Source: Kaistia sp. 32K
GTDB lineage: Bacteria; Pseudomonadota; Alphaproteobacteria; Rhizobiales; Kaistiaceae
Assembly (NCBI RefSeq): GCF_016629525.1
Contig: NZ_AP024269.1
Coordinates: 682,001 to 746,000, forward strand
DNA: 64,000 nt
Direction: 5' to 3'
The translations under genes and the position numbers were made by a program. Below the pieces are notes generated by a model. It was not told the DNA's origin, searched no databases, and saw only the letters and a program-made list of their open reading frames with translations. This document shows, piece by piece, positions 18,765 through 27,663 of this stretch; the first letter of the stretch is position 1; each line of letters opens with the position of its first letter.

Positions 18765-19681
18765 CGGGCGAGCTCTCCTTCCAGCATGGCGAGCGTCTCC
18801 GCCCGGTTGGGCGCGCCGAGGCGCCCGCCGAACGTCAGGCATTTGAGCGCCGCCGCGGCCGAGGCGAAGCGGATCGTCCGCTCCATGTCCCAGCCCTCGG
18901 CGAGGCCGACGGCGAAGCTGCCGTGGAAGACGTCGCCGGCCGCCAGCGTATCGACCGGCGTGATCTCGGGCGCCTTGGTGTGGCGCACGGCGTTGGTCGC
19001 CATGTCGAGCCAGAACGTTCCGGCGCCGCCGGCAGTCACCGCGACGAAGACGCCGGTGCGCGCATGAAGCACCTGGACGGCCCCGGGGCCGGCGATCTCG
19101 TCGCCGCAGAGAATGGCGGCGGCGGGTTCGGAGGCGACGATATGGGTGGCGAAGGGGAGGAGGCTCTCCAGCACTGGCCTTGCCGCGACGTCGACATCGA
19201 GAATGGCGGGAATGCCGGCGTCGCGCGCCGCCCGCAGCGCCAGCGCGGCGGCGCCCGGCCAGCGCACGTCCGTCAGCACGGCGTCGAAGGCCGTGATGTC
19301 GAAGGGCAGCGCGTCCGGCGCGGTGGTCGCGCGCGGGTCGTAGAAAGGCACGATCATCCGCTCGCCGGCCGCGTCGACGAGAATGGTGGCGATCGCCGAG
19401 CGGGCGCCGGCAACGCGGCGCACGCCCGAGCAGTCGATGCCTTCCGCCACCAGTTCGGCGATCAGTTCCCCGCCCAGCATGTCGTCGCCGACGCTGGCCC
19501 AGAGCGAGACATCCGCCCCCTGGCGCTTCGCCGCCGTGGCGGCGCTCGACGCCATGCCGGCCGCGTTCTGCACGGCCTCGAGGGGAATGAACTTGCCCGG
19601 CCCGCGCGGCAGCTCGTCGAGCCGATAGATCGTATCCTGAGTCAGCGCGCCGACGCAGAGGATGCGGGGAGGGCGGCTCAC
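18761..19681 (-). CDS. kdgK: PfkB family sugar kinase, probable 2-keto-3-deoxygluconate kinase
   Basis: 306 aa ribokinase-fold enzyme. N-terminal SRPPRILCVGALTQDTIYRL, the glycine-rich substrate segment GMASSAATAAKRQGADVSLW and the C-terminal anion-hole motif DTLAAGDVFHGSFAVGLAEG with catalytic Asp mark the PfkB family. A GTG start at 19681 overlaps the uxuA stop (GTGA). Context between mannonate dehydratase and a KDPG-type aldolase makes KDG the substrate; the sequence alone supports only PfkB. Confidence 0.9.
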   Translation of the reverse strand: MSRPPRILCVGALTQDTIYRLDELPRGPGKFIPLEAVQNAAGMASSAATAAKRQGADVSLWASVGDDMLGGELIAELVAEGIDCSGVRRVAGARSAIATILVDAAGERMIVPFYDPRATTAPDALPFDITAFDAVLTDVRWPGAAALALRAARDAGIPAILDVDVAARPVLESLLPFATHIVASEPAAAILCGDEIAGPGAVQVLHARTGVFVAVTAGGAGTFWLDMATNAVRHTKAPEITPVDTLAAGDVFHGSFAVGLAEGWDMERTIRFASAAAALKCLTFGGRLGAPNRAETLAMLEGELAR

Positions 19682-20883
19682 TGCAGCGCCAGCCTGTAGC
19701 CGCGCTGATGCGCGAGCGTGGTCATGATGCCGCGAAGCTCGGCGAGGCCGCGCAGGCGGCCGATCACCGGATAGCCCGGATGGGTCGGCCGCGTGACGTC
19801 GTCGATCAGGTCGTGGCCGTGGTCGGGCCGGAACGGGATCAGCGCGTTCGGCAGCCCTTCGGCGCGCCGGCGCTGTTCCTCTTCCATGATCACGCTCACC
19901 ACCGCCACCATGTCGACGTCGCCGCCGAGGTGATCCGCCTCCATGAACGAGCCGTCCGGCTCCTTGGTGACGTTGCGCAGATGCGTGAAGAAGATCTTGT
20001 CGGCGAAGCGCCTGGCGATCGCCGGCACGTCGTTGGCCGGATTGGCGCCGAGCGAGCCGGAGCAGAGCGTCAGGCCGTTCGACGGCGACGGCACGGCGTT
20101 CAGGATGAAGTCGATGTCGTTGGCGTTCTTGACGATGCGCGACAGGCCCATGATGTCGCGCGGCGGGTCGTCGGGATGGATCGCCATCACCACGCCGGCC
20201 TCTTCCGCCGCCGGCAGGACGTTTTCCAGGAACTGCACCAGATTGGCGCGCAGCTTCGCGTGGTTCATCTCGGCCTGCTCGGCGAGGATGTCGCGCAGTT
20301 CCTCGATCCCGTAGCGTTTGAAGGCGCCCGGCAGGCCGGCCATGATGTTGGCGAGCAGCTTGGTCTTCGCCTCCGGCGGCGTCGTGTCCATCCACTCGCT
20401 CGCCCGCTGCAGCACGTCCTGGTGATAGTCGCGCTCGGCGCCCGGCCGCTGCAGGACGTGGCAATCGAAGGCCGCGACCTCATGCATGTTGCACTTCAGC
20501 GCGCGGGCGCCGCCGGGCAGCTCGACGGCGAGGTCGGTGCGCGTCCAGTCGAGCACGGTCATGAAATTGTAGCAGACGGTGCGGATGCCGGCCTGGCCGA
20601 GATTGCGCAGCGTCTGGCTGAAATTGCCGTAGAGCCGGTCGAGATCGCCGCGGCCGAGCTTGATGTCGTCATGCATCGGCACGCTCTCGACGACGCTCCA
20701 TGTCAGGCCCATCGACGTGTCGGCCTCGATGATCGCCTTGCGTTCGAGGATCGCTTCCAGCGGCCAGACTTCGCCATAGGGGATCTCGTGCAGCGCGCTG
20801 ACGATCCCGGTCGCGCCCGCCTGGCGGGCATGGGCGAGCGTCGCCGCATCCTTCGGTCCGAACCAGCGCCAGGTCTGTTCCAT
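19678..20883 (-). CDS. uxuA: Mannonate dehydratase
   Basis: 401 aa, close to the roughly 395 aa of E. coli UxuA. Removes water from D-mannonate to give 2-keto-3-deoxygluconate; metal-dependent TIM-barrel enzyme of the cytoplasm. Family segments seen are TWRWFGPKDAATLAHARQAG at the start, VVMAIHPDDPPRDIMGLSRI, and FFTHLRNVTKEPDGSFMEAD followed by HLGGDVDM, which hold the metal-binding His and Asp. It is the first gene of the hexuronate operon, with a palindrome at 20987-21002 about 104 bp before the start codon. Confidence 0.95.
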   Translation of the reverse strand: MEQTWRWFGPKDAATLAHARQAGATGIVSALHEIPYGEVWPLEAILERKAIIEADTSMGLTWSVVESVPMHDDIKLGRGDLDRLYGNFSQTLRNLGQAGIRTVCYNFMTVLDWTRTDLAVELPGGARALKCNMHEVAAFDCHVLQRPGAERDYHQDVLQRASEWMDTTPPEAKTKLLANIMAGLPGAFKRYGIEELRDILAEQAEMNHAKLRANLVQFLENVLPAAEEAGVVMAIHPDDPPRDIMGLSRIVKNANDIDFILNAVPSPSNGLTLCSGSLGANPANDVPAIARRFADKIFFTHLRNVTKEPDGSFMEADHLGGDVDMVAVVSVIMEEEQRRRAEGLPNALIPFRPDHGHDLIDDVTRPTHPGYPVIGRLRGLAELRGIMTTLAHQRGYRLALQ

Positions 20884-20986
20884 TCAATCCATCCCGCATC
20901 TGCGATTGCATCCGGCCCGCGCCGTCTGTCGACGCCGTCAATCGGCCGTAACCAGCTTGCCCCAAGCCCGATCGCTTCTAAAGGTC

Positions 20987-21002
20987 GGCTACCATGGTAG
21001 TC
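20987..21002. promoter_or_regulatory. Candidate GntR operator upstream of uxuA
   Basis: GGCTACCATGGTAGTC contains the perfect palindrome CTACCATGGTAG. The 512-bp gap between uxuA and the SbcD-like gene holds this site, the uxuA promoter and a palindromic repeat (21064-21203), and no gene. The same element recurs at 18067-18082. Confidence 0.65.
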
Positions 21003-21063
21003 AACTGGAGTCTTCGTGATCGGTGGGGATTTGAGGGCTCGGGTGTTGGGGCCTTCTTTCTGG

Positions 21064-21203
21064 AGCCTCCCCCTTGAGGGGAGGTCGAAAACGCCCTTCG
21101 CGTTTTCGGAAGGGGGCGCTTTGCGCAGCATGCCGCGAATTCGGGAAGAACCCCTCCCCAAGACCGCCAGCAGGCGGTCTTGACCCTCCCTCAAGGGGAG
21201 GGT
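21064..21203. repeat. Extragenic palindromic repeat (CCTCCCCCTTGAGGGGAGG family)
   Basis: The outer arms CCTCCCCCTTGAGGGGAGG and CCCTCCCTCAAGGGGAGGG frame inner hairpins CGAAAACG-CCCTTCG-CGTTTTCG and AAGACCGCC-AGCA-GGCGGTCTT. The 140-nt unit lies between divergent genes and could form a large cruciform. The inner arms are perfect. Confidence 0.75.
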
Positions 21204-21395
21204 TCAGGGCATCGAGCTTCCCGGGTCGAACGATGGGCCAGACCGCAGTCCGAAAAGCGATGGCTGCGGCGATATCCCCGGATGGTAAACTGGCGAAAGG
21301 CCGACTGAGTCGCGCCGATACCGCCACGGACGCCGCCGGTCCGCCATGCGCAGAGCGCGCCCGCCGATTGCCGGTGGGACAAGCCACGGGGAACC

Positions 21396-22652
21396 ATGTT
21401 TCGCTTCATCCACGCCGCCGATCTTCATCTCGACAGCCCGTTGCGTGGGCTGGCCCGGCGCGGCGAACTGGCCGGCGTGTTCCTCGAAGCCTCGCGGCGA
21501 GCACTGGAAAACCTCGTCCAGGCGGCGATCGATGCGAAGGTCGATTTCGTCGTCATCGCCGGCGATGTCTATGACGGCGACTGGAAGGATTATGCGACGG
21601 GGCAGTTCTTCGTCCGCGAGATGGGCCGGCTGGCGCGCGCGGATATCCGCGTCTTCCTGATCCGCGGCAATCACGACGCCGAGTCGCTGATCAGCAAGAG
21701 CCTGACCCTGCCTCCCAACGTCTTCAGCTTCTCGGTTCGTTCCGTGCAGACTGAGACGATCGAGGAGCTCCGCGTCGCACTGCATGGGCGCGGTTTCGCC
21801 AATCGCCACGTGCCGGACAATGTTGCGCTGACCTATCCCGCCGCGAAACCCGGCTATTTCAACATCGGCGTGCTGCACACCTCGCTGACCGGACGCGACG
21901 GCCATGACGCCTATGCGCCGTGCTCGGTCGAGGACCTAGCCCGCGCCGGCTACGATTATTGGGCGCTCGGCCATGTCCACAAGCGCGAGGTCCTCTCCGA
22001 GAACCCGGCCATTGTCTTTCCCGGCAATCTGCAGGGGCGGCACGCGCGCGAGACCGGGCCGAAAGGCGCGACGCTCGTCACCGTCACCGACGGCCGCATC
22101 ACCGACATGCAGGCGCTGACGCTGGACGCGGCGCGGTTCGAGGCGGTCGAGATCGACGCGGCCGGGCTGGCCGACCCGAGGGCGCTGCTCGCCGAAGCGC
22201 GGCGGATCATCGCCGAGACGCGCGACGGCGCCGAGGGACGGCCGCTGGCGCTCCGGCTGACGATCACCGGCGAGACGGCGCTGCACGACTATCTCTCGGT
22301 CCAGGCCGAGCAGATCCGCGAGGAAATGCAGGCGCTCGCCTGGGAGGCGGGCTCCGACATCCTGATCGAGAAGGTGCGCGACCGCACGACGCCGCGCGGC
22401 GAGGCGCGGCTGTCGGCGCTGCTCGGCTTCGACGCCATTCTCGCCGAGATCGCTGCCGACCCCGCTTTCCGGGCCGAAATCGCCCGCACACTTGGCGACA
22501 TGCGGGCGCGCACGCCGGCGGATGCGCTGGCGCTGCTGGACGCAGCCGATGCCGAGGCCGACATCGTGGCGGGCACCGTCATCGACGCCGCGACCGAGGC
22601 CGTGCTGGCGGCGCTCGGCCATGTCGGCAACGAGCCGGAGGGCGCGCGATGA
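21396..22652 (+). CDS. Metallophosphoesterase, DNA repair exonuclease SbcD/YhaO-like
   Basis: 418 aa calcineurin-like nuclease subunit. The metal-site motifs are in order: ADLHLDSPL (Asp9, His11), VVIAGDVYDGDW, FLIRGNHDAES, and GHVHKREV. It would cut DNA ends or hairpins together with the ATPase encoded next; the stop overlaps the next start as ATGA. The length and the C-terminal helical part fit the YhaO subgroup better than E. coli SbcD. No recombination or phage genes adjoin, so it appears as an independent two-gene repair unit. Confidence 0.92.
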   Translation: MFRFIHAADLHLDSPLRGLARRGELAGVFLEASRRALENLVQAAIDAKVDFVVIAGDVYDGDWKDYATGQFFVREMGRLARADIRVFLIRGNHDAESLISKSLTLPPNVFSFSVRSVQTETIEELRVALHGRGFANRHVPDNVALTYPAAKPGYFNIGVLHTSLTGRDGHDAYAPCSVEDLARAGYDYWALGHVHKREVLSENPAIVFPGNLQGRHARETGPKGATLVTVTDGRITDMQALTLDAARFEAVEIDAAGLADPRALLAEARRIIAETRDGAEGRPLALRLTITGETALHDYLSVQAEQIREEMQALAWEAGSDILIEKVRDRTTPRGEARLSALLGFDAILAEIAADPAFRAEIARTLGDMRARTPADALALLDAADAEADIVAGTVIDAATEAVLAALGHVGNEPEGAR

Positions 22653-25600
22653 AGCTCCGTACGCTTGGCCTCGAACGCTATGGCCGCTTCACCGACCGGG
22701 TGCTGGAATTCTCTTCCGAAGCGCGCGTGACCGTCATCGTCGGCGCCAACGAGGCCGGCAAGACGACGGCGCTCGCCGCCGTCGCCGACGCGCTGTATGG
22801 CATCGAGACCCGCTCGCGCTACAATTTCCTGCATGATTACAAGACGATGCGTCTCGCCGCGACGGTCGAGGCGCCGGATGGGCGGACGCTCTCCTTCGCC
22901 CGGCTGAAGCGGCTCAACGCGGCGCTGGTCGATCCGGCCGACGAGAAGCCGCTGAACGACGACGCGCTGGCGCCCTTCCTCGGCGCGCATGACCGGCAGG
23001 CCTTTCTCGACATTTTCGGCCTCAACCAGAAGCGCCTGCGCGAGGGCGGCGAGAAGCTGCTCGCCGGCGGCGGCGACCTCGCCGAGACGCTTTTGGCGGC
23101 GGCGCCCGGTCTCGGCCATGTCGCGGCGCTGCGCGACCGCTTCCAGGACAGTGCTGCCAAGATCTTCAATCCGGCCCGCAAGACGTCGAGCCACCTGTTC
23201 CACGTCGCCGTCGACAAGCGCGCCCAGGCGCAGCGCGCCATCCGCGAGCTGGAGCTCCGCGTCGACGAGGTCCGCAAGCTGCGCGACGAGGCCGAACGCG
23301 CGGCCGAGGCGCGCGGGGCGGCGGAGCGCGACGAGCGCGCCGCCGACATCGCGCTTGTCCGGGCGCGCGGGCTGGTGCAGGCGGCGCGCGAGCTGCGCAT
23401 TCTCGACGGCCAGGCGCGGGCGCTGGCGGCGCTCGGCGAACTGCCGGCCGTGCCGGCCGGCTTCGCCACCGGCGCGCGCGAAACCTTGCAGCATCTCGCC
23501 TCGGCGAGCGAGCGGCATCGCTTCGCGGCCGACGAGGTGGCGCGCGCCAGTGCGGAACGCGACGGCATCGACCTCGACGACGCGATCCTGCCCTTCGCCG
23601 AGACCGTCGAGGTCGTCGATGGCGAGCGCGCGGCCGTCGCCAAGGAATTGTTGAGCCTGCCGAACCGGCGCGCCGAGGCGGCCGAGGCGCGCGCCGCGCT
23701 CGAACGGATCGCGCAGGCGCTCGGCCTCGCCGACGTGGCGCGCCTGCTCGCCTCGCTGCCGGACATGCCGCTTCTGGCGCGGGCCGAGGACCTTGCCGAT
23801 CGCAAGTTCACGGCCGCCGCGGCGGCGGAAGCGCTTTTGCGCGAAAAATCGCGGCAGCTGGCCGATCGGCAGCTCGCCGAGACCGCGCGGGCCGGGCTCG
23901 GCCATGTCGCCGACCCGACGCCTTTGCAGCGCCGGCTGGCGCTGCTCGACGGCGCCGAGGAGCGCGAGCGGGCGCTCCGCCAGCTGGAGCACCGGCTCGG
24001 CGCGCAGCGGGCGCAGCTCGGCGAGCGAGTCGCCCGACTTGGCCATGGCCTCACCGACGCCGACGTGCTTGCCGCCCTGCCGCTGCCCTCGCTCGGCGCG
24101 GCGGAAGCGACGCTCCGGGATCTCAGGCTGGTCGACGATGCGCTCGGCCGGCTGCGGGAGGCGCTTTCGGCGCTCGAGGAAGAGGATGGCCGGGTCGAGG
24201 CGCGGCTTGCGCTGTTGAAGTCTGGCCGGCCGGCGCCGACCGACGCTGCGATCGCAGCCGCCCGCCGCGACCGCGATTTGGCGTGGTCGGCGCTGCGGCC
24301 GCTGGCGCTCGGCGAACGGTCGCGCCGCGACGGCGACGTCGAGAGCGTCGTCCACCTCGATCGGGCGCTGGTCGCGGCCGACCAGCTCGCCGACGAGCGG
24401 CAGGTCGAGACGCAGCGGCTCGCCGAGCTGGCGCAGGCCGAGCGCGACCTCGCCGATCTCGCCGTGCGCAAGGACGCGGCGCGGAAGCGCCTCGCCGAGG
24501 CGACGGCGCGGCACGTCGCGGTGCTGCGCGACTGGACGGGACTCTTTGCGCCGTCGGCGCTGACGCTCGAGGCCGACGACCGGGCGCTGGCGTTGTTGCG
24601 CGAGGTCGAGAGCATCCGTCAGGCGCGCGACCTCCTGCGCCAGGAGACGGCGCAGGCCGAGGCGCAGCGCGAGTCGATCGCCTTCGAGCGGGCCGAGACC
24701 GACCGGCTGCGCGCCCAGCTTGAGCTCCCGACGCTCGGCGATGCGCCGCTCCGCATGGCCGACCTGCGCGACGCGATCGCCGTTGCCGAGGCGCGCTTCC
24801 GGAGGGCGCGTGACCATGAGCGCGACCTGAAGCAGCTGGACGCCGGAGAGGCCGATCTCGCGGCGCGCGAACAGGCCGCCACCGAGGCGCTGGCGGCGCT
24901 GGTCGCCGAGGCGGGCGAGATCTTTCCGCGCCTTTCGATCCGGACCGAGGCGTCGGCCGGCGAGGCGCGCGCGGCGATCGATCTCTGGCGTGACGCGCTG
25001 CGGTTCGCCGCCGAGCTCGGCACGGCCGAGCGCCGCATCGCCGGCATCGAGCGGGACCGTGATCAGTTCGTCGCGCGCGTTGCGGCCCTTTTGGGTGAGC
25101 TTGGCGCCGCCGCTGAGGACGATCCCTTCGCGGCGGCGAAGCTGTTGCGCGGCCGTCTCGACCGGGCGCGGCAGCTCCGATCGCGCGCCGACGCGGTCGA
25201 CGAGGCGGTCGAAGCCCGTCGGCGTGGCCTCGCGGTCGCGGCCGAGGCGCTGCAGGTGGCCGAGGCGGCGATGGCCGGGATCCTCGCGACCGCCGGCTCT
25301 GCCGACGAGGCGCTGCTGGCGCCGCTGCTCGACCGGCTCGACCAGGCGGCCCTCTGCGCCGGGCGGATCGCCGAGGCGCGCGAGCGCTTCGAGGGCTTGA
25401 GCGGCGGGCGGAGTGCCGACGAGATCCGCGCGGCGATCGACGGTCGCGACGACGAGGCGCTCGCGGTATCGGCCGCCGAAATCGAGGTGGCGCATGCCGA
25501 TGCGCGCACGGCGCGCGACGCCGCGATCGAGCAGGACACACAGGCGCGCGCCGCCCTTCAGGCGCTGGAGCGCCGCGACGGCGCGGCATCCGCGGCGCAG

Positions 25601-26113
25601 GACGAGCAGGACGCGGTCGCCGAGATCGCCGAGGCGGTCGAGCGCTTCAGTCGCGACCATGTCGCCGCGCGCCTGCTCTCGGCCGCGATCGAGCGCTACC
25701 GGGCCGAGCACCAGAACCCGATCGTCGAACGCGCCTCGCATGCCTTCGAAATGCTGACGGGCGGCGACTGGAGCGGCATCGGCATCGACTATGACGAGGA
25801 TCCGCCCCGCCTCGCCGCGCTCCGCGATGGCAGGCTGCTGGGTCCGGACGCGCTTTCGGAAGGCACGCGCGACCAGCTCTTCCTGGCGCTGCGCATCGCC
25901 GCGATCGAGGAGCACGCGCGCCGCGCGACGCCGCTTCCCTTCATCGCCGACGACCTCTTCATCACCTTCGACGAGAAGCGCACGGAAAACGGCTTCCGCC
26001 TGCTCGGCGAGCTCGGCGCCTTCACGCAGGTGATCGTCTTCACCCACCACCTCTACGTCGCCGAACGCGCGGTGGCCGCGCTGGGGAAACAGGCGGCGGT
26101 GATCGAGTTGTAG
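22649..26113 (+). CDS. AAA family ATPase, SbcC/YhaN-like, without zinc-hook motif
   Basis: 1154 aa SMC-like ATPase. Walker A GANEAGKTT at residues 32-40 is followed by LYGIETRSRYNFLHDYK, and the C-terminal half-site has the signature LSEGTRDQLFLALRIAAIEE and Walker B LPFIADDLFITFDEKRTENG. Between them lie about 900 residues rich in Ala, Glu and Arg heptads, consistent with long coiled coils. Only one cysteine is visible in the whole protein, so the CxxC zinc hook of Rad50/SbcC is absent, as in YhaN-type proteins. Translationally coupled to the nuclease gene upstream. Confidence 0.9.
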   Translation: MKLRTLGLERYGRFTDRVLEFSSEARVTVIVGANEAGKTTALAAVADALYGIETRSRYNFLHDYKTMRLAATVEAPDGRTLSFARLKRLNAALVDPADEKPLNDDALAPFLGAHDRQAFLDIFGLNQKRLREGGEKLLAGGGDLAETLLAAAPGLGHVAALRDRFQDSAAKIFNPARKTSSHLFHVAVDKRAQAQRAIRELELRVDEVRKLRDEAERAAEARGAAERDERAADIALVRARGLVQAARELRILDGQARALAALGELPAVPAGFATGARETLQHLASASERHRFAADEVARASAERDGIDLDDAILPFAETVEVVDGERAAVAKELLSLPNRRAEAAEARAALERIAQALGLADVARLLASLPDMPLLARAEDLADRKFTAAAAAEALLREKSRQLADRQLAETARAGLGHVADPTPLQRRLALLDGAEERERALRQLEHRLGAQRAQLGERVARLGHGLTDADVLAALPLPSLGAAEATLRDLRLVDDALGRLREALSALEEEDGRVEARLALLKSGRPAPTDAAIAAARRDRDLAWSALRPLALGERSRRDGDVESVVHLDRALVAADQLADERQVETQRLAELAQAERDLADLAVRKDAARKRLAEATARHVAVLRDWTGLFAPSALTLEADDRALALLREVESIRQARDLLRQETAQAEAQRESIAFERAETDRLRAQLELPTLGDAPLRMADLRDAIAVAEARFRRARDHERDLKQLDAGEADLAAREQAATEALAALVAEAGEIFPRLSIRTEASAGEARAAIDLWRDALRFAAELGTAERRIAGIERDRDQFVARVAALLGELGAAAEDDPFAAAKLLRGRLDRARQLRSRADAVDEAVEARRRGLAVAAEALQVAEAAMAGILATAGSADEALLAPLLDRLDQAALCAGRIAEARERFEGLSGGRSADEIRAAIDGRDDEALAVSAAEIEVAHADARTARDAAIEQDTQARAALQALERRDGAASAAQDEQDAVAEIAEAVERFSRDHVAARLLSAAIERYRAEHQNPIVERASHAFEMLTGGDWSGIGIDYDEDPPRLAALRDGRLLGPDALSEGTRDQLFLALRIAAIEEHARRATPLPFIADDLFITFDEKRTENGFRLLGELGAFTQVIVFTHHLYVAERAVAALGKQAAVIEL

Positions 26114-26163
26114 GAGGCGAGGGAAGGGGGAGATCTGGCTCCGGCCTGTGCTCCACGCTCGCC

Positions 26164-26251
26164 GTCATCCCGGCCCCCGAGCCGGGATCCATTCAGCCGA
26201 GGCCTTGGGAAGTCCTGCGGCTGCATGGATCCCTACTTTCGCAGGGATGAC
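26164..26251. repeat. Extragenic palindromic repeat (GTCATCCCTGCGAAAGCAGG family), copy 1
   Basis: It begins with GTCATCCCGGCC and ends with ATCCCTACTTTCGCAGGGATGAC, facing inward, with ATGGATCC segments inside. The left arm has diverged (GGCCCCCGAGCCGG), while the right arm still matches the second copy at 51398-51494. It lies between convergent genes. Confidence 0.8.
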
Positions 26252-26303
26252 GGCGAGGGTGGGGGACGGTTCAGGCGGGCCCGAACGGGGCGCAAACCTC
26301 GCT

Positions 26304-26327
26304 GCCTCTCCCTGATCAACGAGAGGC
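26304..26327. terminator. Hairpin between convergent genes
   Basis: Arms GCCTCTC and GAGAGGC around CCTGATCAAC, located between the SbcC-like gene and the convergent class V PLP gene. It is a possible stop for either transcript. No long T-run is seen. Confidence 0.4.
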
Positions 26328-26343
26328 GAGGAGGCTCAGCGCC

Positions 26344-27624
26344 TCACCCCGCGCCCGTCGTCCACTCGCCAAAACTCGCGATGAACCGGTCGACCTCTTC
26401 CGCCGTGTTGTATTGCGCGAGGCCCACGCGGACGACGCCGCCCTTGTCGATCAGGCCGAGGCGGGTCGTCGGCTCGATGCCGTAATTGTGGCCGTGCCAG
26501 AGCGAGATGTTCTTCCTGGCCATCGCCTTGCAGATCTCGGCCGGGTCGGTCCCGGTATAGGTGAAGGAGACGGTGGGAACGCGCCGCGCCAGCGCCTGCT
26601 TCTCGGTCAGACCCTGGATCTTCAGCTTCGGGAAGGATTGCAGCCCTTCGATCAGCCTCGCCGTCAGGACGCGCTCATGCGCGTCGACGGCGCGCATGCC
26701 GGCGACGAAGCGCTGGCGCCGCGTTGCCTGGTCCGATGCGCCGCCGAACGTGCTGCCGATCCATTCGAAATGCTCGATCGCGCCGCGCACGCCGGCGAGC
26801 GACTCGCGGTTGGTGGTGCCGGTCTCGAACTTGCCGGGCGGCGTGTTGGAGGCGGCGCGAACCTTGTAGGCCTCGATTTCGTCGAGCACCTCGCGCCGGC
26901 CCCAGAGCACGCCGTGATGCGGGCCGTAGAACTTGTAGGCCGAGCAGACGAGGAGGTCGCAGCCGATCTCCTGCACGTCGATGACGCCATGCGGGGCGAA
27001 CTGCACGGCGTCGACATAAACCAGCGCGCCGACCGATTTCGCCGCCCGTGCGATCGTCTGCACGTCGTGGATCGTGCCGGTGACGTTCGAGGCATAGCCG
27101 ATCGCCGCCACCTTGAGCCGGTCGGTGACGAGACTGTCCAGCTGCGTCAGGTCGAACTCGAAGCTGTCGGGATCGAAGTCGATCCAGCGCACGACCAACC
27201 CCATGTCCTCCGCCAGCATCAGCCAGGGCGCGACATTGGCGTCGTGGTCCATGCGGGTGAGCAGGATCTCGTCGCCCGGCAGCAGATCGCGGCCGATGGC
27301 GCGCGAGATCGCGAAGGTGAGGGTGGTCATGTTCTGGCCGAACACGACTTCGCGCCAGTCGGACGCGTTGAAGAGATCGGCCATCGCCTTGTGCGCTTCC
27401 TGCGCGTTGGCGCCGGCGCGCAGCGACGTGTCGAAATAGCCGCCGAGATTGGCGTTGTCCTCGGTGAGCGCCTGCATCATGCGGGCGATCACCCGGCGCG
27501 GCACCTGCGTCCCCGCTGGATTGTCGAAGAAGACGGGCGCGTCGGCCCGGTCGGCGATCGCCGGAAATTCACGGCGGATCGCCTCGATGTCCAGGCCTGT
27601 CGCAGCGGCGGTGCTGTCGCTCAT
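26344..27624 (-). CDS. Cysteine desulfurase-like class V PLP enzyme lacking the catalytic cysteine
   Basis: 426 aa from the ATG at 27624, which follows GGGAGGAAG. PLP fold type I: the pyridine-binding Asp lies in LVYVDAVQFAPHG, and Schiff-base Lys231 in CDLLVCSAYKFYGPHHG. It resembles the VC1184-type desulfurase-like group. The loop that carries the nucleophilic Cys in SufS (motif HHC) reads here LWHGHNYGIEPT, with no cysteine, so persulfide formation is unlikely. It probably performs another C-N or C-S lyase, racemase or aminotransferase step. Last gene of the Liv importer operon. Confidence 0.88.
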   Translation of the reverse strand: MSDSTAAATGLDIEAIRREFPAIADRADAPVFFDNPAGTQVPRRVIARMMQALTEDNANLGGYFDTSLRAGANAQEAHKAMADLFNASDWREVVFGQNMTTLTFAISRAIGRDLLPGDEILLTRMDHDANVAPWLMLAEDMGLVVRWIDFDPDSFEFDLTQLDSLVTDRLKVAAIGYASNVTGTIHDVQTIARAAKSVGALVYVDAVQFAPHGVIDVQEIGCDLLVCSAYKFYGPHHGVLWGRREVLDEIEAYKVRAASNTPPGKFETGTTNRESLAGVRGAIEHFEWIGSTFGGASDQATRRQRFVAGMRAVDAHERVLTARLIEGLQSFPKLKIQGLTEKQALARRVPTVSFTYTGTDPAEICKAMARKNISLWHGHNYGIEPTTRLGLIDKGGVVRVGLAQYNTAEEVDRFIASFGEWTTGAG

Positions 27625-27663
27625 GGCCGCTTCCTCCCGTTTTGATGTCACGTTGCCCCGCCG

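Noticed and set aside
18765..20464. Long N-terminal extension of the kinase reading frame into uxuA
   Set aside because: The extension is out of frame with uxuA but lies wholly inside it, and the PfkB domain starts at the GTG at 19681.
22289..26050. Minus-strand open frame of about 1250 codons opposite the SbcC-like gene
   Set aside because: Shadow of the plus-strand coiled-coil gene; no recognisable domain and no ribosome site.
26114..26343. CRISPR array
   Set aside because: Repeats here and at 51398 are inverted palindromes, single copy per site, with no spacer-repeat periodicity and no cas genes.
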